This document shows positions 53,990 to 64,000 of a stretch of DNA of 64,000 bases, piece by piece. This DNA is from Macrotis lagotis (Eukaryota > Chordata > Mammalia > Peramelemorphia > Peramelidae). The notes beneath the pieces are model-generated. The model was not told where the DNA came from, made no database searches, and was given only the letters and a program-made list of their open reading frames with translations. The DNA is taken from the NCBI RefSeq assembly GCF_037893015.1, contig NC_133663.1, positions 220,561,753 to 220,625,752 of the forward strand. Direction: 5' to 3'. Position numbers and translations under genes: made by a program. How positions within the stretch are numbered: the stretch's first letter is position 1; each line of letters starts with the position of its first letter.

Positions 53990-54258
53990 GTATAAGCAGC
54001 AAGCCAGTACAATAAGTAGAGTACACCAGACATGGTCAGAAAGACTTAATTTCAAATCTAGAACTTAGTCATTTACTAACTATATGACCATAGTCAAGTC
54101 CCTTACCTTCTCTTTGCCTAATTTCATTATCTGTAAAATGATGGAAACAATAGCACTTATCTCCAGGGACTGATTAAGTAATAATTATTAAGTCTTTAGT
54201 ATAGTGTCTCCCTGGTACATTATAAGATGAATGTCAGCTACTATTATTGTTGTCTTTG
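53990..54258 (+). mobile_element. MIR-type CORE-SINE, near full length
   Basis: AGTACAATAAGTAGAGTACA head, TAACTATATGACCATAGTCA, CCTAATTTCATTATCTGTAA and a 3' end AATGTCAGCTACTATTATTG. Confidence 0.8.
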
Positions 54259-54299
54259 TAAATATACATATATCTTTATCTTCTTTCTTTGTTTACTTT

Positions 54300-54425
54300 C
54301 AGTTTTAAGATTCAAAGTATATATACATTTGTGTGTATGCATTTAAGTATATATGTATTTTTATATATGCATATATACACATATATACATATGCATACAT
54401 GTGTACGATTAGTATATATATGTAG
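54300..54425. repeat. TATG/TA-rich tract
   Basis: TATATACATTTGTGTGTATG, ATATATACACATATATACAT. Confidence 0.75.
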
Positions 54426-54429
54426 TTTT

Positions 54430-55700
54430 TGGCCATGGGTGCAATTTGCAAAAATTTTTACAGCTCCACCAATAGTGAACTAGAGTGCCTTGTTTTTCTA
54501 TTTCCTTCTCAATATTCATCATTTTCTTTTTTGTCACCTTTATCAGTCCTATGCATATGAGGTAGAATTTGTTCTAATCTATATTTTCTAATTTTTATTC
54601 ATTTAGAATATTTTTCATATGATTATTAATAGCTTAGAAATTTTCCTTTGAAAACTACCTGTTCATTTCCTTTGATCATATATCTATTGCAAAATGGATT
54701 TTGGCTTTATAAATTTGAATCAATTCTTTAAATAGCTAAGGTATGGAATCTTTATCAGGAAAAATTTCTGTAATGATTTATAGAGATAGAAAAAGTAAGA
54801 AATAGGTTATGATTCCCTTTTAATTTTAATTATTTTATTGGTTTAAAAAAATCTTTTAAAATTACATATAGTCGAGGCAGTTAGGTGGCACAGTAGATAG
54901 AGCACTGGCCCTGGAGTCAGGAGTATCTGAGATCAAATCTGGCCTCATACATTTAATCGTTACCTAGCTGTGTAGTCTTGGTCAAGCCACTTAACCTCAT
55001 TGTCTTGCCAAAAAAAAAAAAAAAAAACCTAAAAAATTACATATACTCAAAACTGTTCATTTTGTTTTGTATAATACCCTCTCACTTCTTTAGCCATGAA
55101 CTCTTCATCTATCCAAAATTATGCAAAGGAATTTCTTTTTTGCTTTTCTAAGTTTTTGTTGTTTGTTTTGTATTTAATGATGTGACCCTTTCCATCAAGA
55201 TCAGATGTTTATTTGGTGCATATCTTGGTACACTGTGAGAAATTAGTTCTGCCAAATTACTGTGTAACTTTTCCAGCATTTTTTTTTTGCCAAATAGTAA
55301 CCCTTTCCCCTGTCAACTGATTTTAAAATTTATTGAACACAAAACAACTAATGTTTTTTGCTTCTGTATATCATGAATCTAATCCCTTCCACTTCTCAAC
55401 CTGTGTATTTTTACTAGTATTAAATTGTTCCAAGTGTTAAAAATTTCCAATACAGTTTTAGATCTAGCACTGACAAGACTCCTTTTTTTTGTCACTAACC
55501 CTCAGATTCCTGACCTATTAGTTTTATATAGCAATATTTTTATTACTTTTTTCTATATCTATAAAATATTATTTGGCAGTTTGATTGACATAGCAGTGAA
55601 TAACTTAATTAATTGAAGTACTTTTGTCATTGTAGTTATAATGAGTCAACCTTCCTTTACTCCTTTGGCGTAATAATGCATTTTGGGGAGTTCATTTTTT
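54430..55700 (-). mobile_element. L1 ORF2 fragment, antisense, split by a SINE-A
   Basis: The antisense L1 text is in order: TTTTCATATGATTATTAATA, ACTACCTGTTCATTTCCTTT, GAAATTAGTTCTGCCAAATT, GTTTTAGATCTAGCACTGAC, CTATAAAATATTATTTGGCA and GTTTGATTGACATAGCAGTG. These correspond to the ORF2 region downstream of the RT domain. Many stops occur; the right limit is uncertain. Confidence 0.75.
54871..55032 (+). mobile_element. SINE-A in an antisense L1
   Basis: GTCGAGGCAGTTAGGTGGCA head, CATTGTCTTGCCAAAAAA end and a pure poly(A) of about 18. A 13-bp TSD, AAAATTACATATA, lies at 54858-54870 and 55033-55045. Confidence 0.95.
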
Positions 55701-57339
55701 TTCTGTTTTGTATAGTTTTTGAAAATGTTCACAGAAAATATCAAGATTAAAATCATATCAACTCTATCTTGAACCTTTTTTGTCAACAGTTTATGTAGTC
55801 CAGATGATTCTACCATCTTTGTTTTAAAATTTTATTTTTTTGTTTATCCAAAACCCAATACAAATTTTACAATGGGGTCTAATGTCAGTGACTCCATGTC
55901 TATGAAGAAGAATCTAATATTAACTACCTTTTTTCTGTTTGTTTTCCTTCTTTAAGTTTCATCTATAAAGATCTTAGGATAAGCTGGATTGATTGGATTT
56001 CATGAAAAGCAACCTACAAATTCAGTTTTATCTACCATTTATCATAGGTTTATAAAAAATACCATTTAAAATCCTTCACAATTTTCTTTTTCAAAGTTTT
56101 ATAAATGAGTATGTTCTCAATGTAAGCCTTAGTTGCGATGTTTTCCCACTTAGCAAGAGTATCAAGTGTTTTTTGGCTTAGAAATATCCTGGGATCTTTT
56201 GGGTTTCCTTATTTAAAACTAGATTAATTTTCCACAGAACAAAGAGATAGTCCATGTCACTATCATTTCTTTTATCCATTATTCACATTTTTGAGGATTT
56301 AATAGCACTTTTAAAAACAGGTAGTTTGCAGGTGTTAATTGGAAACTATATCTTCTTGACATACTTATTCTTTCTTTTAGTTTGGGGTGGGGTTTTTTTA
56401 TGTGCACTCTAATACTGCCATCTAATATGTACTCTAAAAATGCCATCTAAAAATAACTGAATCAAAATTAGCAAGTAACTGTATCTTGCCTGAGAGTATC
56501 TTTTTAAGCTTTTCATATAGTTCATCTCCCCATACTATGCAAGATATGTTGGCACAAGGGCTGAAGTTATCCTCAAAGGAACAATTTAGTGAATTTATTA
56601 TTTTTAAATTTATATTAATTAATTTATTTGCATTAGTCATGAAGAGTAAAAGACAAGTTAAAATTTCCCATGAAATTATATTCCTCCTTGCCTAAAAGTG
56701 AAAACTACTTCCCTATAAAAGTCCCCATAAGAAGCTATGATGATTCCTTCCATTTAACTATAACTTCTTTATGTAACCTGATTTCATTTATATAGGACTG
56801 TTGATATTAATATAATTGAGTACCTCCAAAAATATGCCAATTAGTGATGTTTAGACAAAGATTAGTATTTCCATTACCAGCAGAAAAATTAACGTTTATA
56901 TATACTTTAAAAAACATGTGATTTAAAGCACCTTCCAGCTTTTTTTAAAAACTACTCTGAAGTAGAGAGAGGAAAACTTTCTTCAAGTATTTTATTAGTT
57001 AATTGGAAAAGTGACTTGTTTTCCTTATATATGCAGATGATAGGACTTAGTAGCGATTAATGTGAATTCAAAAGATGTAGATAAATTATCAATATTAAGG
57101 AATAATATTTTCAAGTTCCCTATCTTTAAAGTTCTAAATACAGTGACTGAATAAAACATCTCTTGAAAATATTGTAGATTAAATTCTTCCCAGAATAACA
57201 ATTCAACTAAATCATCTCTTAGTTGCTTTACAAATCCTAAATAGTACAATTGTTTTATTCCATATTTCTGTGATAATGTAACATCCATAATTCTGCACCA
57301 AAGTACTAGACTGGAATTATAAAACAAGTTAAAATAATC
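55701..57339. other. Unassigned A+T-rich sequence with a 100-codon reverse frame
   Basis: It may include more of the antisense L1 at its left end, but I cannot align it. The reverse frame at 57025-57327 (FWEEFNLQYFQEMFYSVTVF in part) has no recognised domain. The frames at 56434-56640 and 56486-56695 overlap on opposite strands. Confidence 0.28.
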
Positions 57340-57545
57340 ATTGGCAACAATTTTTAAAAGATATCCGGTTCAGCCTATTCCAGAACAGTAATTACATCTG
57401 TAAAATCCCTAAGAAGTTGTCATCCAACCTTTACTTATAGAACTTGAATGACCCAGAACTTGTTTTCCTAGTAAGGCTATCTGTTTTACTATTGAATAGT
57501 TAAAATGCTAGAAAGCTTTTTATTGTATAGCAGCAAAATCTGTGC
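57340..57545 (-). mobile_element. CR1/L3-type 3' end
   Basis: TATCCGGTTCAGCCTATTCC, AAGAAGTTGTCATCCAACCT, AATGACCCAGAACTTGTTTT and TGCTAGAAAGCTTTTTATTG follow the antisense CR1/L3 end. Confidence 0.5.
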
Positions 57546-57589
57546 AATTTCTATCTGCTGCTTCTTGGTCTGTCTTTCTTGGGTCAAAA

Positions 57590-57828
57590 AGAATGATTCT
57601 AATCCCACTTGCAAATGATAAGATACATTTTCCTGAATTCAAATCTGGTCTCAAACTCTTACTATGTGACCCTGGACATGTCACTTCCCTATTTTCTTCA
57701 GTTGTTCATTACAAAATTAGTTGGAGAAGGAACAAGCAAATTACTCTAGTTGCTTTGCTAAGGAAATCCTAAATGAGGACTTGGGGAGTCAGACATGACC
57801 AAAACGACTGAGCAAAATTACAAACAAA
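57590..57828 (+). mobile_element. SINE-B
   Basis: AATTCAAATCTGGTCTCAAA, CTATGTGACCCTGGACATGT, GTTGGAGAAGGAACAAGCAA, and the tail GTCAGACATGACCAAAACGA followed by CTGAGCAAAATTAC, a clear RTE-like end. Confidence 0.87.
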
Positions 57829-58319
57829 ACATCTTATGGCAATACCATGTACTAGTCTGAGTATGAGAGATGCTTTTTCAAAAGCTTTTCAAAATCATGT
57901 TTGCTTTAACATCTAATACTGTTACTTAGGGGATCTTGACATTTGAGACAATACATAGAATTTTAAAAGGAATAACTTTACTCTGTAAGGTATTTTTTCT
58001 GCCTAAATTCTAATTATAATTCAGATGAATACAGTACTTTGAGACTGGTTGAGCGGAAACAATAGTAAGAGTTACACTAAAATGTCCAGGTAATGATTCA
58101 CTGTTCAACAGTAGTTGTGTTTGGTTTGAACTTCATGGGACTTCATGTCCCCTCTAGGATAAACTTATCACCTAAAATCATAACATCAATGCTGATTAAC
58201 TCAGTTTTGGATACTCAAGACCTTTTCTATTTCCTCAGTCTCCTATCCTCTCTTATTGGAGTGTGAACCACTAAAGCTATTACATGAGATTTGAATTTTT
58301 ATGACAACTTTCCACTTTT
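57829..58319. other. Unassigned, possibly upstream L2
   Basis: No gene is recognised. The pyrimidine-rich text at 58210-58300 could be L2 continuing from 58553. Confidence 0.3.
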
Positions 58320-58552
58320 CTTGGCAGGTAGATGGTGCAATGGATCGTGTGCAAGACATGGAGTGAGGAAAAACTCATTTTTTTCCCAAGTTCAAATCTT
58401 GCCTTAGACACATATTAGCTGTATAACCGTGGACAAGTCACAACTCTGTCTCAGTTTGTCATCTATAAAATGAGAAGGAAAATGTAAATCACTCCAATTC
58501 AGGAAAACCTCAAATGGGGTCCAGACAGTCAGATCCAACTGAACAACATAAT
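58320..58552 (+). mobile_element. SINE-B in an L2
   Basis: TGGCAGGTAGATGGTGCAAT head, AAGTTCAAATCTTGCCTTAG, GTCTCAGTTTGTCATCTATA, and end GTCAGATCCAACTGAACAAC. TTTCCACTTTTC before and TTTCACTTTTCA after are a plausible TSD. Confidence 0.87.
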
Positions 58553-58790
58553 TTCACTTTTCATCAGAAACTTTCCTTGGTTTGGACGCCATGGAATATC
58601 ATCCTCTTGACCGAATTCTCTTACTTCTCCCACTTTTCAGCTTTCTTTTCTGCATTGACATTCCCTATTAGACTGCAAAACCATTTAGGTCAGGGATTGC
58701 CTTTCTTTTTAACATTTATACTCCCAGTGCTTAGCATAGTCAATGTCATATAGTAGGCACTTAATAAATTATAGTTGAATAAGCATGAAA
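58553..58790 (+). mobile_element. L2 3' end
   Basis: TTAGACTGCAAAACCATTTA, GGTCAGGGATTGCCTTTCTT, ACTCCCAGTGCTTAGCATAG and TAGTAGGCACTTAATAAATT: a clear L2 terminus. The 79-codon frame at 58514-58753 lies across the SINE/L2 junction and is not a gene. Confidence 0.88.
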
Positions 58791-60109
58791 AATTGAGAGA
58801 TAGGAGTTTCAGCTTCACAAATTTAGTTTCAATTTATTTCATTAAAAAGTACCTATTAGATTTGCAGTTTCATGTGCAAAAAAGGAAAGTAACTAATAAA
58901 ATAACCATACAAATAAATGCTATGCTCTTCTCATATGTTTTGTTTGGTTTAGTTGTGTTTATTTTTAATTGTGGTAAAATGCAGAACAAGACAACTAAAA
59001 TATCATGAACCTTTTACATATCCTCTTGTAATGAATTCAGTGGTAATGGAGCAATAATTAATCTTGTTTTGTTTTATCTTTTCAGATGAACTTTTACTTT
59101 CTCTCCATCATTTTCTTCTTCCATCATTTTTGGAAATCTCATAGACTCTTATGGAGATATCAATATTTGTAATGTTAAAATGTTATTATTATACATAATC
59201 TTGCTCTTTTAATTTAGTCAGATGTAGTACTCCTGGATTCTTCACTCAACTCTGATATTCAGTCATCACTCATTTTATAGTTCTGTCCATAAAAATGGTT
59301 CCCAAATCGCATTATTCTAATCTGAAGCAGAAAAAGATGACAAGTAATGTAAATAATGTTGTATTTCTTTTCCTATGGTCTGTATAAAGTTGATGCTTCT
59401 AGTCATGAAAAAGTCACATATTCAACTAAATTAGTTTACTAAGAGAATGAACTTCCCCTTTTTAACCAATACTAAATGGACCAGTAAGAGTGTAATAACG
59501 ATCTACTATATTTTAGTAATACAATTCTATCTGAGGAGACAATGACAGTGTTATTTGTGACTATAGTACAGAAGTTCCTTGATATCCCTCTTTCATCATG
59601 GAAAGAACAAAACTGAATATTAACCATGTTTTTCTGTCTCAAGTCTGCAGCCTTTCCTTTCTTACATTCAAAACATTTTATCAATCATACTGTTATAATA
59701 ATTAGCTCTCTTTAAAATCTATTATTGTGAACAATGCAGCAATATTCCTAGAAATCACTTCCAACTTATCCTTATTTAATCAAATAGATATGTTTCTTTT
59801 CTTTTAAATCAATCTCTCATTTTCTCACTAATAGCAATTTTGTAGATAATCTCTCATTTTAATTTCAATTGGCAGTCGATCTTTAAAAGTAAGTTCCAAC
59901 TTGATTCTATAATTATTCTGTCAAATGGTTGATTTATCTTTATACAGGTAATTTTTTAAAGGAATTAGTTAACCCTCTTTTAAGTGATAAAATTTAAAAA
60001 AGTAAAATAAGTTCTTTAAATATAAATCATTGCTCTTTATTTTGTTTTACAGATTTTTGGATATTGTTTACATGTATATAAATACACTTGTATGTATATG
60101 TATGTATAA
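58791..60109. other. Unassigned A+T-rich sequence
   Basis: No gene or clear repeat is recognised. The frames at 58775-59008 and 59472-59684 lack domains. Confidence 0.3.
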
Positions 60110-60152
60110 TTTCAATATCAATATCAATATCAATATATATATATATATAATA
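60110..60152. repeat. (AATATC)n then (AT)n
   Basis: Four CAATAT hexamers followed by ATATATATATATAT. Confidence 0.93.
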
Positions 60153-60174
60153 CAATATAATTTGCTTTTGTAAC

Positions 60175-60345
60175 AGGTAGTGTACCTAATCAGAGTTATG
60201 AAGACCTTGATTCAAGTCCCATCTCAATACATATTGGCTGTGTGACTGCACAAGTAATAATTCCTTTTTACTTTCTAGAGAACTCTCTAAGAATATAAAT
60301 TTCAAAGAATTTGCTGACTTGCATCAAGGTAGAGCATAAATCCAT
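60175..60345 (+). mobile_element. SINE-C
   Basis: GACCTTGATTCAAGTCCCAT, GGCTGTGTGACTGCACAAGT, GAACTCTCTAAGAATATAAA and TTTGCTGACTTGCATCAAGG in sense order. Confidence 0.72.
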
Positions 60346-60499
60346 TCCCTACCCCTTGTATTGTGCCCCAAGTGGAGCACCCTGGACAGAGCCTGGAAGA
60401 GAGTTTCAATGGAGTAGTGCACATATTAAGCCATTGACACATATGTTCTAAGTGTTACTCTAGGATAGAAATTTCCCATGGCATAGAAAATGTGTCATA

Positions 60500-60675
60500 T
60501 GAAAAGAGAACTAACTCTGCAATGAGAAGACCTGTGTTCAAATTTTGTCTCTGCTATTGATTACCAGAGTGACTTCAGCAAATATCGAATTTCCCTGGAC
60601 CTGAGTATACTTTTCTGAAAAGTTAGGGGTGTGGACTAGATTGAAGTCCCTTCCTTTTTTAGATTTCTGAGGGGT
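60500..60675 (+). mobile_element. MIR-type SINE
   Basis: AGACCTGTGTTCAAATTTTG, AGAGTGACTTCAGCAAATAT, GGTGTGGACTAGATTGAAGT and CCCTTCCTTTTTTAGATTTC. Confidence 0.75.
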
Positions 60676-61154
60676 TTCATATATCTCTTAAGATCAGCAT
60701 AAATACAAAAATTAAATCAGGGCCTCATGTTCCTTTGACCTTTTCAGTTTCATGCATAGTATTTCCATAATTTGGGGGAGAAAAAATCATGAATAATTAT
60801 TTCATTTTTTTTGGTTCTTACTTGTTAGTTCTTCCAATTATTGTGATGCAGAATTCACCAGACACTGGGTTGTTCATTCACCAACAGGGAGAGTTAACAG
60901 GAAGCATGTTAATTTAATCCTAGTGATAATATGTTTTTGCCATAGTAATAACTGCTCCTTATGAAAAAAGCTATAGATTTGGGCATATTATATGTATGAT
61001 TAGCTAAGGAGTCAATGGACTGAAACTGTTGTCATCTATGAGGTTATGACTGAAAAACTCTAAATTAAGTCAGTATCCTCCTTTCTTAAGAGATTAATAG
61101 TAATGCTATATCTCTAGACTTATTCCCAGCTGTTCATTCTATATATTTTTTTCG
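60676..61154. other. Unassigned sequence
   Basis: Nothing recognised. Confidence 0.3.
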
Positions 61155-61265
61155 AGGCAACTTGGTCTAAGTAGGGTGACCAGGATCATACAACAAGTAA
61201 ATGTCAAATGTGTGAGGTCAGATTTGAAGTCAGATCTACCTGATTTCATGGCCAATGCTGTCCCC
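61155..61265 (-). mobile_element. tRNA/CORE SINE fragment
   Basis: TAGGGTGACCAGGATCATAC, AGGTCAGATTTGAAGTCAGA and TTCATGGCCAATGCTG are antisense SINE CORE and head. Confidence 0.65.
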
Positions 61266-61942
61266 CCAAACACTCATTTTAAAGAAAGACCATAGATTTT
61301 AGCAATTGGAATTGGACAAAAATGAATTGATCAAAATTAAATCTCAATGTTATTAGATTATTTAAAATGAAGAGATATTGAAAATGTATACATTTTTCAT
61401 AGATGATGGAAAACTATCCTTATTCTTACATCTTGGAATAGTTTCTAGAGTTTGGAAGAGTTGAGATTTGTTTTTCAAAGATTTTTAACATGATCTCATT
61501 CCCAGATGTGATTTGACAGCAAAAGAAGAAAATGGGATTTGTTGGAGGAAATATGCTTTTTTTTAAGCTGGAAAAGAGAGATGCAAGGGTTACATGCTAA
61601 CTGTCCTCAATTTTTTTGGGGGGGGGTGAATCATGTGGATTGTGATTTAGATTTCTTTATTTTAGAGGGCAGAACCAGGACTAATAGATGGAAGTTGTAA
61701 GGCTGTACATTTTGGATCAGTGTAAGGAAAAAAGCTAGGGATGGAGACTTGACTTATGTTTTCATCATTGGAATAAGTGCCCAATGAATGCCCAATTTAT
61801 TCTAACAATGCAGGTAAGTGTTTCTTTGCAACTTAGAGTATTAAAGAGATGCCTAAAGAAATGAGAGTTTACCTACATGGATTACTTAGGATCACTCACC
61901 AAGAACGTATCAGGCAGTACATAAACTCAAATCTTTTTCACT
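61266..61942. other. Unassigned; T7G9 homopolymer pair near 61612-61627
   Basis: No gene is recognised. TTTTTTTGGGGGGGGGTGAA is a mononucleotide curiosity. Confidence 0.3.
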
Positions 61943-61956
61943 TTAAAAACTAACCT

Positions 61957-62106
61957 TTGGGGCAGCTAGGTGGCACAGTGGTTGGAGCACCAGTCCTGGA
62001 GTCAGGGGTACCTGAGTTCAAATCCAGCTCAGACACTTAATAATTACCTAGCTGTGTGGCATTGGGCAAACCACTTAACCCCATTGCCTTGCAAAAAAAA
62101 ACTACA
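61957..62106 (+). mobile_element. SINE-A, young
   Basis: TGGGGCAGCTAGGTGGCACA head, CATTGCCTTGCAAAAAAAAA end. A 14-bp perfect TSD, TTAAAAACTAACCT, lies at 61943-61956 and 62107-62120. The 60-codon reverse frame at 62037-62219 crosses it. Confidence 0.97.
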
Positions 62107-62184
62107 TTAAAAACTAACCTATCCACCATTGCAAACTGTCTATCAGAGAAAAATTCTTTAAAAAAAGGGTCATCCCAAAGTTGA

Positions 62185-62345
62185 TAGTTCTGCCTTAGGG
62201 GGTGATGAGGTCCCCTCACTAAGGGTCTTCTAACAAATACTTAATTATCATTTCTCAGATATGTTATAGAGGGAATATATTTTCCTACAAATATCATTAG
62301 ACTATAAGATATCTCTGAGATCCTTTCCAAATCTAAAATTTGGGT
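62185..62345 (+). mobile_element. CR1/L3-type 3' end
   Basis: TGATGAGGTCCCCTCACTAA, GTTATAGAGGGAATATATTT, AGATATCTCTGAGATCCTTT and CCAAATCTAAAATTTGGGTG match the CR1/L3 terminus. Confidence 0.65.
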
Positions 62346-63109
62346 GAATATGGAAAAAGAAGTTATTTCACCTTATTAGATCTTGTTTTCTTTATCTTTG
62401 CCATCTAACATGGCACAAAGAATAGGGCACATAATTTTTAATAATCAAAAGATCTGGGTATTCCTGACTGTACTCTTTGTTTCCCTTTGGGTTCTTATTC
62501 TATTTAATCACTGCTTTTTTCTTTTAATATTTTTTTATTAAAAATCCAGTGGATTTTTTCAGCTATAGTGAAAAATTACCCATTTAACCAAATCTAATTA
62601 CTTCTCAGATCACAAGAATAATATACAACTTACTACTCATTATGTTTTTTGAAATATCATTACTTACAAAGAAAAATTTAAAATTGATCAAGCTTTTTAG
62701 TAGAAATATTGACTAACTGAAGGTTAAAATGTGGTACCATAAAAATGGCAAGCTTGTATTGGCTGAGAAGTTAGAAATTGAATGTTTTTCAGATTAGCAT
62801 TACAAGGAGTATTTTAGGGTCTATTTTTACAATGCATTTTATGGGCAATAAGAAACTCTGAAACATTGAACTCTATTGTCATACATTCATTAAAGCTACT
62901 TCTCTTTTGGTTTTTGTTCAGGTCTTCCTTATCCCATAACAATTACTAATTAACTCTCCACTATAAGAATATACAGAACAATGAACTCCCTACCAGGATT
63001 AAAAATCACTCTTTCCCTTAGGCAATTCTTAAGGAGGAAGAGAGGCCCCCATAGTCTTGCAAGTGTCATTTACATGAACATACAGGATGACATATTGCAT
63101 TTGTCATGA
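62346..63109. other. Unassigned sequence
   Basis: No gene or clear repeat is recognised; a MIR trace near 62400-62480 is possible. Confidence 0.3.
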
Positions 63110-63470
63110 ATCACACTGAATACTAGGAGAGATCAAAGGAAGCAACTTCCTGGTAATAAAAACCCTCCTTGTCACTAGAATCCATTCTGCCTTCACTGCT
63201 AATACTCCTGAGATTGGATTTATTCTAAATGACTCCAGGGACAGAACTAAAACTGATGAGTGGGATTTACAGGAAGGCAGATTTAGGTTCAACATCGGGT
63301 TTCTAACCCTTAAAATTCTGTAGAAGAAAAGTTGTTTTATTGAGATAGTATGTTCCCCTTCACTGCAGGTATTCAAGAAGAGATTGGTTCCCCATTTCTC
63401 AACAGTTACATATTTGAGGCAAGAGATTTATTAAATTGCCCCTGAAGTCCCCTTCAATTATGGTATTCAT
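63110..63470 (+). mobile_element. CR1/L3-type 3' end
   Basis: GGTATTCAAGAAGAGATTGG, TTCTCAACAGTTACATATTT and CCTGAAGTCCCCTTCAATTA are the terminus; AACTAAAACTGATGAGTGGG upstream fits the preceding segment. The 90-codon reverse frame at 63104-63376 is its shadow. Confidence 0.55.
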
Positions 63471-64000
63471 TCATTATTTCCATGGTTTTGTTTCTTTCCA
63501 ATGTTTTGCTGGAACTAGTTGATATAGACTGTTAAGAATAAATTATTACATTTTCAGTGTAAGCATTCATGTTTCAAAAATCAGAAAATGCTTGAAATCA
63601 GGGTTTGATTTGTTGTTTTATTGATTATATAGACTGTATGGCATGATGGAAAAAATGTTTATCTAGGTCAAACTTTAAAGTTAGTCTTATGTACATTTTA
63701 TTTTTGGTGGAAAGAGAGCCAACTGATAAATATTTGGCAGTATACACCTGCTGTTCTTAAGACACCTAGAAATGTCTGCTCACTTTTTCAGGTTTTCATT
63801 CACTTAAATATTTTGAATACTACTAGTTAAAATCATCTTTTATAATACTTCAAATATATAATTATGGTACATTGCCTGTAATAAATTCTTGGTTTTTGGT
63901 TGGTTGATTTAGAATGCATTTGGCTCCTTTTTATTTTTATTTTTTGATTCAGAACTTTAATTCCATGAATGTAGGGAACTCTCAAAGAGGAAAATCTCTT
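63471..64000. other. Unassigned sequence to window end
   Basis: GGCATGATGGAAAAAATGTT near 63640 could be a MIR head. Nothing else is recognised. Confidence 0.3.

Noticed and set aside
57025..57327. 100-codon reverse gene
   Set aside because: No recognised domain, A+T-rich codon use like the surrounding noncoding DNA, and no splice or promoter evidence.
386..62106. tRNA genes at the SINE heads
   Set aside because: The box A/B-like motifs belong to tRNA-derived SINE heads. They are followed by CORE sequence and poly(A) and do not fold as complete tRNAs.

Overview
This is a window of mammalian, almost certainly marsupial, nuclear DNA. It is A+T-rich and repeat-dense, and I see no convincing exon of a host gene. 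The marsupial call rests on the SINE repertoire. About fifteen young copies have a tRNA-like head (box A-like 'GTGGATAGAGCAC', box B-like 'GAGTTCAAATC'), a CORE/MIR middle ('CCTTGGGCAAGTCACTTAA') and a 3' end reading 'CCATTGCCTTGCAAAAA'. Older relatives carry an RTE-like tail. Marsupial-type L1, RTE, L2 and CR1/L3 fragments are also present. I cannot say whether the species is an American opossum or an Australian marsupial.

Working SINE names used below (family names need a repeat library). SINE-A: young, ends 'TTGCCTTGCAAAAA' plus poly(A), usually with 10-16 bp target-site duplications (TSDs), so probably L1-mobilised. SINE-B: longer, with 'GCCTCAGTTTCCTCATCTG', then 'TTGCCAAGAAAA', then an RTE-like 'GTCGGACATGACTGAA' tail. 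SINE-C: CORE-SINE ending near 'CCTATACCAATGAAATCACAG'-like text. SINE-D: tRNA/CORE head plus a tail ending near 'GAATGAAGGACAAACAAC'. MIR: the older CORE-SINE.

Layout. 0-5 kb: SINE-A and a decayed sense L1 ORF2/3' end, broken by another SINE-A and by an antisense L1 tail. 5-17 kb: SINEs, a ~200 bp segment present twice 750 bp apart, an L2 end running into a GGAA tract, and unique-looking DNA. 17-21 kb: a dense nest of SINEs inserted into older SINEs and an L1 end. 21-27 kb: mostly unassigned, with a GA tract, a local duplication and an 81-bp hairpin MITE. 27-37 kb: SINEs, a TA-flanked DNA transposon, L1 fragments, an LTR-like block and L2 pieces. 38.5-42.0 kb: the most notable element, a 3.5-kb insertion with a perfect 15-bp TSD. 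It has an L1-type 5' UTR and an intact 363-codon L1 ORF1, but no ORF2; the rest is non-L1-like sequence with a possible antisense LTR, an AATAAA and a poly(A) tail. It is a half-L1 (HAL1)-like or chimaeric retrotransposon. 42-64 kb: MIR, L2, CR1/L3, further SINEs, an antisense RTE-type RT fragment and an antisense L1 ORF2.

The only well-supported intact coding sequence is the retrotransposon ORF1 at 39241-40332. Other open frames are short, cross repeats or microsatellites, or show no recognisable domain. The window reads as intergenic or deep intronic DNA built by layered retrotransposition, with SINE-A and the half-L1 element the youngest layers.
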